This document shows positions 6,926 to 14,749 of a stretch of 17,242 nucleotides of DNA, in pieces. Within the stretch, counting starts at the first letter, position 1, and every line of letters starts with the position of its first letter. This DNA is from RYN-433 sp036558265. Its GTDB lineage: Bacteria; Planctomycetota; Phycisphaerae; Tepidisphaerales; Tepidisphaeraceae. The position numbers and the translations under genes were made by a program. Below the pieces are notes generated by a model that searched no databases, was not told where the DNA came from, and saw only the letters and a list, made by a program, of their open reading frames with translations. The stretch lies in the NCBI GenBank assembly GCA_036558265.1, contig DATBFY010000357.1, forward strand, positions 1 through 17,242, written 5' to 3'.

Positions 6926-7204
6926 GAACAAGCCTCCGGTCCCTGGGTTTGGTGGTTCGCGGTCAGCCTTGACCTGAACGGGTGTGCGTTCCGTGGGGAA
7001 GAACGCATGAGTCTGATGTGCCGCGCGGAAGGGGAGCCACCGTTCGCCCGGCCCGAGTAATATCGGCCTGGCGCAGGGGGAGCATGAGGGAAAGTGAGCC
7101 AACTCGTTCTTCGGCAGATTCGTGAGTGAACTTGAAAATTCGGGTTCCAATAAAATGTCGGGTCCCAGAACGGATCAAACCGAAACACCCCGCGTTGGTG
7201 CCGG

Positions 7205-7210
7205 TATACT
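7205..7210 (+). promoter_or_regulatory. Candidate -10 box for the cytochrome/DUF1501 unit
   Basis: TATACT, five of six matches to TATAAT, 31 bases before the proposed TTG start. The position 17 bases upstream reads GAAACA, a poor -35. Transcription starting near 7217 would exclude the upstream starts at 7122 and 7155. Confidence 0.35.
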
Positions 7211-7229
7211 CAAAGAGACTTTGTCCCGC

Positions 7230-7234
7230 GGAGG
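7230..7234 (+). promoter_or_regulatory. Shine-Dalgarno that favours a TTG start at 7242
   Basis: GGAGG followed by seven bases and then TTG GGC CGA. The resulting N-terminus MGRFFFLFAAFSLFII is a textbook signal peptide, whereas the upstream GTG (7122) and ATG (7155) would bury it behind 40 or 29 polar residues and lack a good ribosome binding site. Confidence 0.6.
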
Positions 7235-7241
7235 TTGCGCG

Positions 7242-9683
7242 TTGGGCCGATTTTTTTTCCTGTTCGCCGCGTTTTCCCTGTTTATCATCGGGGCGGACCG
7301 CGCAGTTGCTGCGCCCGCGTCGTTGCCACCGGCCGCTAAGCGCGTCGTGGATTTCGACAAGGACGTGAAGCCGATCCTGTCCGCAAGCTGCGTCCAGTGC
7401 CACGGCAGCGGCAAGGCCAAGGGACACTTCCGCATCGACAGCAAGGCGACGTTTCTCAAAGGAGGCGAGTCCGGCCCGGCGGCGGTCGAGGGCGACGGCG
7501 GCAAGAGCCTGTTCGTCCAGCTCGTCGCGGGGATGGACGAGGACAAGGTCATGCCGCAGAAGGGGCGGCGGCTGACGAATGACGAAGTCGGCATCCTGCG
7601 GGCGTGGGTCGATCAGGGAATGAAGTGGCCCGACGGCGTGACGTTCGCGCCCTGGAAGTCGGCGCCGCTGGCGCCGCGCATCGTCGCACTGCCCGCCAAT
7701 GCCGATCCGGGCGCGAATCCGGTTGATGCGCTGCTCGCGCCGTATTTCGAGAAGAACCACGTCAAGTCCGCCGGCATGGTGGATGACCGCGTCTACGCCA
7801 GGCGCGTCTGGCTGGACGCGGTCGGCCTGCTGCCGCCGCCCGAAGAGCTCGAATCCTTCGTCAACGACCCTTCGCCCGACAAGCGCGAAAAGCTCGTCTG
7901 GCGTCTGTTGAACGACAAGCCGAAGTTCACCCAGCACTGGCTGACCTTCTGGAACGACCTGTTGCGCAACGACTACAAGGGCACGGGTTACATCGACGGC
8001 GGGCGCAAGCAGATCACTCCGTGGCTTTACAAGGCCCTCTACGACGATATGCCTTTCGATCAGTTCGTCCGCGAGCTGGTCACCGGCGCCAACGGCAGCG
8101 AAGGGTTCATCAAGGGGATCGTCTGGCGGGGCGTGGTCAACGCTGCCCAGACGCCGCAGATGCAGGCGGCCCAGAACATCTCCCAGGTCTTCATGGGCGC
8201 CAACCTCAAGTGCGCGAGCTGCCACGACAGCTTCGTGAGCCAGTGGACGCTGGAGGACTCGTACGGCCTGGCGGGTATCTTCGCCGATGCGCCGCTGGAG
8301 ATGGAACGGTGCAGCGTGCCGCAGGGCAAGTTCGCGCCGATGAAGTTTCTCTACCCGGAGCTGGGCTCGATCGACGCCAAGCTCCCGCGCGACCAGCGCC
8401 TGCGGCAGCTCGCCGGCATGATTACCAGCCCGAAGAACGGCCGCCTGTCACGGACGATCGTCAATCGCCTGTGGAAGAAGTTCCTGGGCCGTGGGCTGGT
8501 CGAACCCGTGGACGAGATGGATGCGGCGGCATGGGACGCGGATCTGCTCGATTGGCTCGCCGTGGACCTGTCGGACCACAACAAGTGGGATCTGAAAAAG
8601 ACGATGGCTCGAATCATGACCAGTAAGGCGTACCAGATGCCGATCGTCCCCGCCGCGGAAGGGGGGCACGAGCAGTTCATCTTCCGCGGGCCGGAGGTTC
8701 GGCGGATGACGGCCGAGCAGTTCGTGGACGCGATCGAGACGGTCAGCGGCGCCTGGACGCAACGGCCCGCGTTCAACCCCGCCGCCGCCGCCGGCACCAG
8801 GCTGCCGCACAACAAGGCCAGGTGGATCTGGAGCACCACGGGCGCGCAGAACACCGCCGCGCCTGGCACGATCTACCTCCGCAAGGAGATCCCGCTCGAC
8901 GAGGTAACCAGCGGCGAGGCGATCCTCACGGCCGACAACCGATTCGTCCTCTACGTGAACGGCCACCGCGTCGCCAGCGGCGAGGAGTGGGCCAAACCCG
9001 TCGCCGTCGATCTCAAGCCATACCTGCTGTCGAACGCGAAGAACGTGCTCGCGGTCGAGGCCGAGAACACGACCAACTCGCCCAATCCCGCCGGATTTTT
9101 CCTCAGCGGCCGGATCGTGCATCGAAAAGTGAGCGGTAACCCGCCGATCAACCTGGCGAGTGATCAGACCTGGGTCTGGTCGGACAAGCCGGCAAACGGC
9201 TGGCAATCGCGTGAGTTTGCTGCAACGGATTGGAAGCCGGCGGTCGAGCTGGGCGGCGAGAAGATCGCCCCCTGGCGCCTGAACGAGAAGCTGGCCGCCG
9301 GCGCGCAGATGGCCGCCACGCCCGACGCCCGCTCATCGCTTTGCACGGCCGACCCGCTGACCACCGCGCTCGGCCGCTCCAACCGCGAGCAGGTCCTGAC
9401 CGACCGCCAGAGCGACGCCACGACCTTGCAGGCGCTGGAACTGAGCAACGGCAACACGCTGGCGCAGATGTTGAAAGCGTCCGCCGCGAAGCTTGTCAGC
9501 GACGGTCATCCGTCATCCCAGGAGTTGATCGATCGCATCTTCACGCGCGCTTTGGGCCGACCGCCCACGCCTGGCGAGATGCACACGGCATTGGAATTGA
9601 TCGGCACACAGGCCAAGCCCGAGGGCGTCGAAGACCTGTTGTGGATCGTCACGATGTTGCCCGAGTTTCAATTAATCCGGTAA
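7242..9683 (+). CDS. Planctomycete-type cytochrome c: PSCyt1 / DUF1549 / DUF1553 protein with inserted beta-sandwich domain
   Basis: An exported protein of about 813 residues with the TTG start (853 from GTG 7122). Order, numbered from the TTG: signal peptide (1-24); PSCyt1 cytochrome part with haem motif CVQCH (50-54) and VMPQKGRRLT (103-112); DUF1549/PSCyt2 (about 160-350) with RRVWLDAVGLLPPPEE, FWNDLLRNDY and a second haem motif CASCH (324-328); the start of DUF1553/PSD1 (about 390-510) with RTIVNRLWKKFLGRGLVEP and EVRRMTAEQFVDAIE. A region of about 150 residues (527-680) reads like a galactose-binding beta-sandwich (NRFVLYVNGHRV, NVLAVEAEN, GFFLSGRIV, TDWKPAVELG), after which DUF1553 resumes (LGRSNREQVLTDR, TRALGRPPTPGEM). 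Such proteins are expanded in planctomycetes and pair with DUF1501 proteins, as here; polysaccharide-linked redox chemistry has been suggested but is not established. The inserted domain would fit glycan binding, which is my inference. Confidence 0.88.
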   Translation: MGRFFFLFAAFSLFIIGADRAVAAPASLPPAAKRVVDFDKDVKPILSASCVQCHGSGKAKGHFRIDSKATFLKGGESGPAAVEGDGGKSLFVQLVAGMDEDKVMPQKGRRLTNDEVGILRAWVDQGMKWPDGVTFAPWKSAPLAPRIVALPANADPGANPVDALLAPYFEKNHVKSAGMVDDRVYARRVWLDAVGLLPPPEELESFVNDPSPDKREKLVWRLLNDKPKFTQHWLTFWNDLLRNDYKGTGYIDGGRKQITPWLYKALYDDMPFDQFVRELVTGANGSEGFIKGIVWRGVVNAAQTPQMQAAQNISQVFMGANLKCASCHDSFVSQWTLEDSYGLAGIFADAPLEMERCSVPQGKFAPMKFLYPELGSIDAKLPRDQRLRQLAGMITSPKNGRLSRTIVNRLWKKFLGRGLVEPVDEMDAAAWDADLLDWLAVDLSDHNKWDLKKTMARIMTSKAYQMPIVPAAEGGHEQFIFRGPEVRRMTAEQFVDAIETVSGAWTQRPAFNPAAAAGTRLPHNKARWIWSTTGAQNTAAPGTIYLRKEIPLDEVTSGEAILTADNRFVLYVNGHRVASGEEWAKPVAVDLKPYLLSNAKNVLAVEAENTTNSPNPAGFFLSGRIVHRKVSGNPPINLASDQTWVWSDKPANGWQSREFAATDWKPAVELGGEKIAPWRLNEKLAAGAQMAATPDARSSLCTADPLTTALGRSNREQVLTDRQSDATTLQALELSNGNTLAQMLKASAAKLVSDGHPSSQELIDRIFTRALGRPPTPGEMHTALELIGTQAKPEGVEDLLWIVTMLPEFQLIR

Positions 9684-9739
9684 CACGGGCGCCTCGCCCG
9701 TGATAGAAACGAAATACAAGCACGGGCGAGGCGCCCGTG
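9684..9739. repeat. Perfect 19-base inverted repeat between the cytochrome and DUF1501 genes
   Basis: CACGGGCGCCTCGCCCGTG (9684-9702) is the exact reverse complement of 9721-9739, with an 18-base loop. Each arm is also a small hairpin by itself: 8-base arms CACGGGCG/CGCCCGTG around CCT or AGG. The structure starts immediately after the cytochrome stop codon and ends 16 bases before the DUF1501 ATG. It resembles a REP/BIME pair and could tune or protect the dicistronic transcript. There is no T-run, so it is not a standard terminator. Confidence 0.85.
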
Positions 9740-9755
9740 CCACGAGACGTTTGCC

Positions 9756-11210
9756 ATGCGACACGATTCGTTTTCCAGACGTAATTTCCTTCAGACCGCC
9801 AGCGCCGCCACCCTCGCCGCGCTCGCGGCCGGTTTCCCGCGGGTCGCGAGCGCCGCCGGCGCGCCGGCCCCGGCCGAAAAGTACGGCCCCGACGCCAACC
9901 CCAAACCCACCGCCGACGCCGTCATCATCCTCTGGATGGCCGGCGGCATGGCCCACACCGAAACCTTCGACCCCAAGAAGTACACGCCCTTCGAGAAGGG
10001 CCTGGAATCCAAGGCTGTGCTCTCCACCTTCCCTGCGATCGACACCGCCGTCGGTCCAATCAAGTTCAGCCAGGGCCTGGAGAAGATCGGCAGCGTGATC
10101 GACCGCGGAACGGTGATCCGCTCCTATACGGCTGGCGACCTGGGCTTCATCCTCCACAGCCGCCACCAGTACCAGTGGCACACCGGCTACGCGCCGCCGC
10201 AGACCGTCGCCGCCCCCCACATCGGGAGCATCATCGCCCGCACGCTGGGGCCGAAGAACCCGGCGCTGCCGGCGTTCATCGACATCGGCCAGCGCTTCGA
10301 CCTGGGCGAGGGCGAGGAGCTCAAGGCCTTCCACACCGCCGGTTTCCTGGGCAGCGAGTACGGCCCCTTCCTCATCCCCGAGCCGGCCGAAGCCAAGGAG
10401 GCCGTCAGCCCGCCCAAGGGCATGACGCCCGGCCGATTCGCCAATCGAAACAAGTTCTACAAACGCATGCTCGCGCAGTCGCCGGTCGGCGAGTTCGGCA
10501 GCGACTACCAGAAGGAATCGCTCCTCCGCTCGATGGACAACGCGCACCGCCTCCTGACCGACCCCGCCTCAAAGGCCTTCGATCTCTCGCTCGAGCCCAA
10601 AGAAAGCTTCGACAAATACAACACCGGCGGCCGCTTCGGCCTGGGCTGCCTGCTTGCCCGCCGCTTGGTCGAGGCCGGCGCACGCTTCATCGAGGTCACC
10701 ACTGAGTACATCCCCTTCAAGTACTGGGACACCCACGACAACGGCCACACCCGCATGGTCGATCTCAAGAAGACGATCGACACGCCCGTCGCTCAATTGA
10801 TCCTGGACCTCGAACAGCGCGGCCTGCTCGACCGCACGCTGATCGTCCTGGCGAGCGAGTTCAGCCGTGACATGATGCTCGAGGGTCGCCCCGGTGCGAA
10901 AGTCAAAGACCAGGTTGAGGTCCCCGCCGTCATGACCGAGCTCAAACACTACGGCATGCACCGCCACTTCACCGACGGCTGCTCGGTCCTGACATTCGGC
11001 GGCGGCGTAAAGAAGGGCCACCTCCACGGCCGCACCGCCGACGAACGCCCGTGCAAGACCGTCGAAGGCCGCGTCGTCATCGAGGACCTCCACGCCACGA
11101 TCTTCCACACCCTGGGCATCAGCCCCAAGCTGTCGTACGAGATCGAGAAGCGCCCCTTCTACGTCACCCGGGATGGCGTGGGAAAACCGATCAAGGAGAT
11201 CCTGGCGTAA
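9756..11210 (+). CDS. DUF1501 family Tat-exported protein
   Basis: A 484-residue protein with a twin-arginine signal (SRRNFL at 7-12, hydrophobic stretch 16-27, likely cleavage near 33-35), so it should be exported folded. The DUF1501 fold is related to the sulfatase/alkaline phosphatase superfamily. Visible landmarks are VIILWMAGGMAHTETFDPK (56-74), HSRHQYQWHTGY (134-145), then FGLGCLLARRLVEAGARFIEVT, YWDTHDNG, LLDRTLIVLASEFSRD, and a C-terminal VVIEDLHATIFHTLGI. The enzymatic activity of the family is not established. Family members are regularly encoded next to PSCyt1/DUF1549/DUF1553 proteins, and the gene order here fits a two-gene operon with a 72-base gap. No clear Shine-Dalgarno precedes the ATG at 9756; the right arm of the upstream inverted repeat lies 16 bases before it, so translation may depend on coupling or on that structure. 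Codons end mostly in C, unlike the G-ending bias of the left-hand genes. Confidence 0.9.
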   Translation: MRHDSFSRRNFLQTASAATLAALAAGFPRVASAAGAPAPAEKYGPDANPKPTADAVIILWMAGGMAHTETFDPKKYTPFEKGLESKAVLSTFPAIDTAVGPIKFSQGLEKIGSVIDRGTVIRSYTAGDLGFILHSRHQYQWHTGYAPPQTVAAPHIGSIIARTLGPKNPALPAFIDIGQRFDLGEGEELKAFHTAGFLGSEYGPFLIPEPAEAKEAVSPPKGMTPGRFANRNKFYKRMLAQSPVGEFGSDYQKESLLRSMDNAHRLLTDPASKAFDLSLEPKESFDKYNTGGRFGLGCLLARRLVEAGARFIEVTTEYIPFKYWDTHDNGHTRMVDLKKTIDTPVAQLILDLEQRGLLDRTLIVLASEFSRDMMLEGRPGAKVKDQVEVPAVMTELKHYGMHRHFTDGCSVLTFGGGVKKGHLHGRTADERPCKTVEGRVVIEDLHATIFHTLGISPKLSYEIEKRPFYVTRDGVGKPIKEILA

Positions 11211-11232
11211 TAGCGATGCGTTTGAATGGTGG

Positions 11233-11291
11233 GGCGGACATTCTTGTCTGCCCGAAGACAAGTCTCCGAACTGCAGGGATTCTTGTCCGCC
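11233..11291. repeat. Nested inverted repeat between convergent genes
   Basis: Outer arms GGCGGACA (11233-11240) and TGTCCGCC (11284-11291) enclose an inner hairpin CTTGTCT (11243-11249) / AGACAAG (11256-11262) with a six-base loop. ATTCTTGTC also appears twice in direct orientation (11240-11248 and 11279-11287). The element fills the 84-base gap between the ends of the DUF1501 and ECF genes and may act as a two-way terminator without T-runs, or be a dispersed repeat; similar GGCGGACA palindromes are familiar from planctomycete genomes, as a recollection. Confidence 0.55.
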
Positions 11292-11294
11292 ATT

Positions 11295-13013
11295 TCATTT
11301 CTCCTCCACCACCTCCCACACCCCGACGTTGCGATTTTCCTTCGTGAAATCCAACCCCGTCTGCTCCGCCAGCGAATTCAGCGTCCGTGCCAACTCTTCA
11401 TCCAGCTTGAGCTTCTCCGGCCCCAGGTACAGCTTCAACATGACCCGGCTCAACTCCGAACCCGATTCGTCGATGAACGGCAGGTGGTAGAACTCCTCCG
11501 CCCGGTCGAACATCTCCCGCATCGTCGCCGACCACGGCTCGTCCGGGAACGCCCGCGGCGTACCCGGCGGATAGTTCACCTTGTCCCCCTTGCCCATCTC
11601 GACGATTGGCCGCCCGCTGCCGTCCACCACACCCTTGGGCTTGAGCACCCCGCGCACCACGACCACGTCCTTCTTCACCGTCGTCGCCCGGATCCGCACG
11701 TTCTTGCCGAATTCCTTCCGCACGATCGCTTCCAACCCCGCCATCCGCTCTTCGGTCTTGCTCCCCTTGCGATACACCCAGTCGCCGGGCATGACCAGGC
11801 CTGTCAGTTTCGCCGGTCCGTCCACTTCCGTCCCCTTGATCCCGCCGACTGACTGCATCGCCGTGCCGAGCGTGGCGTCCACGACGCTGGCCATCTGCCA
11901 CGCATAGCCGCCGCGCCCGTTCGACTGGATCACGAACTGCTTCTCGAACATCGGCTCGCCCGGCTTGAGCGGCGGGATCCGCGGCTGCTGCGTCTTCCAC
12001 CAGTTCCACCGCTCGGCGATGAATGGCGTGGGCACGCGCTTGACCACCTGCCCGTCCGCCAGGCCGTAGGCGGCTTCAAACTTAATCCACCAGTTACCCC
12101 CATCCTTCGCCGCGCCGGCGCCGGCCGGCCCCGCCGGCTCATCTACGATCGGGATCACCGGCGACTTCTGCTGCGGCACATCGGTAGCACCCGGCCTGGC
12201 GATGACTTGCTTCACGACCACCGCCGTCGATCCACCGACCCCAAGCGCCACCGCCGCCACGATCGCCGCCGCCTTGAGCTTCGCATACGTCATGACCTTC
12301 ACCGTAGTCTTCGCAATCCCGCAGCCGACCAGCCCCGACGCCGCCGCACCGGATCCCATCGCAGCCGCCGCCGCCGAACCCGCCAGCCCCACCGGCGCCG
12401 CCTGCACCGCGTTCGCGCCGATCGCCGCCATCAGCGCCCCCGCCGACAACGCCACACCCCGCCTCGCAAGCCGCCCGCGCAGCTTCTCCATCGCCCGGAA
12501 CACCCGTTGTTTGGCCGCCTCGCCGCTCACGCCCATCGCCCCACCCACCTCGTCGAAGCTGCGCCCCTCGAAGAATCGCAGCACCACCGCCTGCCGATCC
12601 TTCTTCGGCAACGCCACCAGCGCCTCGTCGAGCACGCCGCGCAGCTCATCCCAGGCCACCGCGTCCTCATTCTCTTGTCCTGTTTCGCTTCTCATCTGGG
12701 CCGCCCGTTCCTCATGTCGCCGCCGCCGCCGGCTGACTTTCAGCGCGTTTAAGGACGCGTACCGCGTGACCTTCAGCAGCCACGCCCCCAGCGTCGTCTG
12801 TCGCCGCAATGACCTGGCCTTGCCCGCCAGCACGATGAATACGCCCTGGGTCACGTCTTCCGCCAGATGCCGATCCCCGACCTGCCGCAGCGCCGCCGAG
12901 TAGACCAGGTTGACGTACCGCTCCACCAGGCGCGCAAACGCCCTCTGCGACCCCCGGCTGACGTGCGCCTCCAGCAACTCGCTGTCATCCATCGGGCAAC
13001 AAACCTCGCTCAT
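11295..13013 (-). CDS. ECF sigma factor fused to a membrane-anchored C-terminal domain (downstream paralogue)
   Basis: About 572 residues. Numbered from the MDDSELL methionine (12992), the cytoplasmic part has sigma region 2 (about 8-80: AFARLVERYVNLVYSAALRQVGDRHLAEDVTQGVFI) and region 4 (about 118-175: ALPKKDRQAVVLRFFEG, EVGGAMGVSGEAAKQRV), the normal order of an ECF factor. A Gly/Ala-rich linker and a membrane segment (about 239-260) follow, then about 300 residues with the shared motif KFEAAYGLADGQVVKR and PTPFIAER. The C-terminus, presumably outside the membrane, ends in LAEQTGLDFTKENRNVGVWEVVEE, distantly like the end of TIGR03435 domains. ECF factors with such tails are known in planctomycetes and are thought to sense through the tail in place of a separate anti-sigma. 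Start: ATG 13013 has GGTGAG upstream, ATG 12992 matches the paralogue start, and the frame stays open to 13055. It lies 38 bases below its paralogue, probably in one operon. Confidence 0.85.
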   Translation of the reverse strand: MSEVCCPMDDSELLEAHVSRGSQRAFARLVERYVNLVYSAALRQVGDRHLAEDVTQGVFIVLAGKARSLRRQTTLGAWLLKVTRYASLNALKVSRRRRRHEERAAQMRSETGQENEDAVAWDELRGVLDEALVALPKKDRQAVVLRFFEGRSFDEVGGAMGVSGEAAKQRVFRAMEKLRGRLARRGVALSAGALMAAIGANAVQAAPVGLAGSAAAAAMGSGAAASGLVGCGIAKTTVKVMTYAKLKAAAIVAAVALGVGGSTAVVVKQVIARPGATDVPQQKSPVIPIVDEPAGPAGAGAAKDGGNWWIKFEAAYGLADGQVVKRVPTPFIAERWNWWKTQQPRIPPLKPGEPMFEKQFVIQSNGRGGYAWQMASVVDATLGTAMQSVGGIKGTEVDGPAKLTGLVMPGDWVYRKGSKTEERMAGLEAIVRKEFGKNVRIRATTVKKDVVVVRGVLKPKGVVDGSGRPIVEMGKGDKVNYPPGTPRAFPDEPWSATMREMFDRAEEFYHLPFIDESGSELSRVMLKLYLGPEKLKLDEELARTLNSLAEQTGLDFTKENRNVGVWEVVEEK

Positions 13014-13051
13014 CCAACTCACCGCCGCCCGGCCCAAAGCGTAACACGAAA

Positions 13052-14650
13052 TCACTCCACCCCCGCCCAGAAAACCACTCGCTGCCGCTGACGGGCGAAC
13101 GTGATCCCGGTTTGTTCGGTCACCTTGGCCAGCAGCCCATCCACCAGCGATTCGTGGATCCCCTGCCCCGGCTGCACGTCATGAAACGTCCATCGCGCCG
13201 CAGCGTCCGACCGCTCCAGCCGATCGATCACCGGCATCTGCACCAGTTCCGCCACCGCCTTGAGCAGGCCGGCGGCATTTCCCTCCACCGACCCGCGCGG
13301 GTCCTGCTGTTTGCGATCCACGTAGAGATCGACGACTGGCCCGCCCCCATTACGGGCGAATCGCCCGCCCGCCACGATCACCTCGCGCTCGGCCTCCCGT
13401 CGCTCGAATCGCAGTCCCACGCCCCAGTTCTTCTTCAGCACCGCCGCCAGCCCGGCGAGCTTCTCCTCATCGCCCGCCCCAGCACGCACGATCCAATCCC
13501 CCGACAGTCGCATCTCCCATGTTGTCCGCGGCAACTCCACGCGGTACGCGGGCACACCCAGGGCGTACGTGACCACCGACCGCAACGCCGGTGCCTGCAT
13601 CGGCCCCGCCACCGATTGGATCGAGCGATCCCACGTGAACGTGTAATCGGCGCGGGCTACCATCCGCCGGCGGCCGGGGTCAATCGAGTCGAAAAACCGC
13701 TGCCGTTCGGGGATGAATGGGGCGGGAATGCGGCGCACCGACTCGCCGTCGTCCAAACGGTAAGCCGCCTCGAACCTACGCCGCCAATCGTCATCGGCCG
13801 CCCGAGTCGTCGCTGGCTTCGACGATGCCGCGGCGACCGATGGTCGTGCCGCGACCGCCGCCCGATCCCCGGCGACCTTCCACCACACGCCGCCCCCAAT
13901 GCCGCCGAGCAGCACCACCGTCACCACCAAAGCCGCCACTGCCGATTTCATGCTCCCGTATGCCATGACCCGCATCGCTCCTTTCGCAATCGCCCACGCC
14001 TGGGAAGATGCGCCCGTGACAACGCTCGCCTGCGCTGCCAACCCGCCAGGCGCCGCCCGCACCACGTTCGTCTCGAGCATCACGGACATTGCCGCCACCG
14101 CTGACACGGAGACCCCCGCGCCCCCGAGCATCCGTCGCAGCTTGCCGACCGCGCGCGACACCCGCTGCTTGGCCGCGTCCTCGCTCACGCCCAGCGCGGC
14201 CCCGACCTCGCGAAGACTCAGCCCCTCGAAAAACCGCAGGAGGATCGCGCGGCGATCGGCATCGCCCAGGCGGGCGATCGCCCCGTCCAGGAGCGGTTCG
14301 ACCTCATCCCACTCACGTTGCTCGGATGCCTCTTCTACATTCATGCGTGCCGCCTTTGCCTCGCGCACCCGCCGACGTCGCTCGCGTTTGGTCGCGTCCA
14401 GTGACGCCAACCGCGTCACGTTCCAGAGCCACGCCCCCAGTGACGTCTGCCCGCGCAAGCGCCCCGCCTTCTGCGCCAGCACGACGAACACCGCCTGCGT
14501 CACGTCCTCGGCCAGGTGCCGGTCGCGCCCGACCTGTCGCAGGGCGGCGGAGAAGACCATGTCCACGTGCCGCTCGACGATCGCCGCGAACGCCGCCTGC
14601 GAGCCGCGCTCGACGTAGTCCGCGAGAAGTTGTGCCGAATCGTCCGACAT
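13052..14650 (-). CDS. ECF sigma factor fused to a membrane-anchored C-terminal domain (upstream paralogue)
   Basis: About 532 residues, starting MSDDSAQLLADYVERGS at ATG 14650 (ATG 14668 or 14680 in frame are possible). Sigma region 2 lies at about 12-85 (AFAAIVERHVDMVFSAALRQVGRDRHLAEDVTQAVFVV would align with the neighbour almost gap-free), region 4 at about 118-172 (RLGDADRRAILLRFFEG, EVGAALGVSEDAAKQRV). A membrane helix follows at about 236-257 (SAVAALVVTVVLLGGIGGG), then a Pro/Ala/Ser linker and a C-terminal domain opening with RRFEAAYRLDDGESVRRIPA and PFIPER. That domain differs from the neighbour's far more than the sigma part does, so the two may sense different signals while sharing promoter specificity. 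The last residues (VTEQTGITFARQRQRVVFWAG) match the end of the paralogue. The gene is divergent from lipB. No anti-sigma or kinase gene is adjacent. Confidence 0.87.
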   Translation of the reverse strand: MSDDSAQLLADYVERGSQAAFAAIVERHVDMVFSAALRQVGRDRHLAEDVTQAVFVVLAQKAGRLRGQTSLGAWLWNVTRLASLDATKRERRRRVREAKAARMNVEEASEQREWDEVEPLLDGAIARLGDADRRAILLRFFEGLSLREVGAALGVSEDAAKQRVSRAVGKLRRMLGGAGVSVSAVAAMSVMLETNVVRAAPGGLAAQASVVTGASSQAWAIAKGAMRVMAYGSMKSAVAALVVTVVLLGGIGGGVWWKVAGDRAAVAARPSVAAASSKPATTRAADDDWRRRFEAAYRLDDGESVRRIPAPFIPERQRFFDSIDPGRRRMVARADYTFTWDRSIQSVAGPMQAPALRSVVTYALGVPAYRVELPRTTWEMRLSGDWIVRAGAGDEEKLAGLAAVLKKNWGVGLRFERREAEREVIVAGGRFARNGGGPVVDLYVDRKQQDPRGSVEGNAAGLLKAVAELVQMPVIDRLERSDAAARWTFHDVQPGQGIHESLVDGLLAKVTEQTGITFARQRQRVVFWAGVE

Positions 14651-14731
14651 CGCGCCGCCGTGTCCCATCTCACCGGTCATGCGTCCGCCGCCCCGCCAAA
14701 GGTAACACGGACAAACTCCGCCCGGCGCACC

Positions 14732-14737
14732 TATACT
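14732..14737 (+). promoter_or_regulatory. Candidate -10 box of lipB
   Basis: TATACT lies 12 bases before the ATG at 14750. A transcript starting about seven bases downstream would have a leader of only a few bases, so lipB may be translated from a nearly leaderless mRNA. No Shine-Dalgarno is visible and no clear -35 box pairs with it. The same hexamer precedes the cytochrome gene. Confidence 0.4.
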
Positions 14738-14749
14738 TGCACGTCCGCG

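Larger units (their letters stand above)
6926..7241. other. Divergent intergenic region between the sigma and cytochrome genes
   Basis: About 316 bases without a convincing gene if the TTG start at 7242 is right. It holds the Shine-Dalgarno GGAGG for the sigma gene (6933-6937, minus strand), an A/T-rich patch near 7130-7156 that is unusual for this GC-rich DNA, a possible -10 box TATACT (7205-7210) and the Shine-Dalgarno GGAGG (7230-7234) for the cytochrome gene. No clear -35 box pairs with the -10. I see no RNA gene in it. Confidence 0.5.

Noticed and set aside
5684..7060. 458-residue open frame on the plus strand
   Set aside because: It lies antisense to the CBS and sigma genes and has no domain; high GC leaves the opposite strand open.
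6926..7150. N-terminal extension of the sigma factor to 7150
   Set aside because: A Shine-Dalgarno sits at the 6925 start, and the extra residues show no sigma homology and overlap the probable promoter region.
6963..8225. 420-residue open frame on the minus strand
   Set aside because: Shadow of the cytochrome gene; the plus-strand product has two haem motifs and family domains.
13353..13367. CGGGCG-AAT-CGCCCG as a fourth copy of the palindromic element
   Set aside because: Only six-base arms match and the outer bases differ; in DNA this GC-rich it can arise by chance.
14516..14749. Upstream extension of lipB
   Set aside because: It would overlap the divergent sigma gene and has no LipB similarity; LipB proteins begin close to the chosen methionine.
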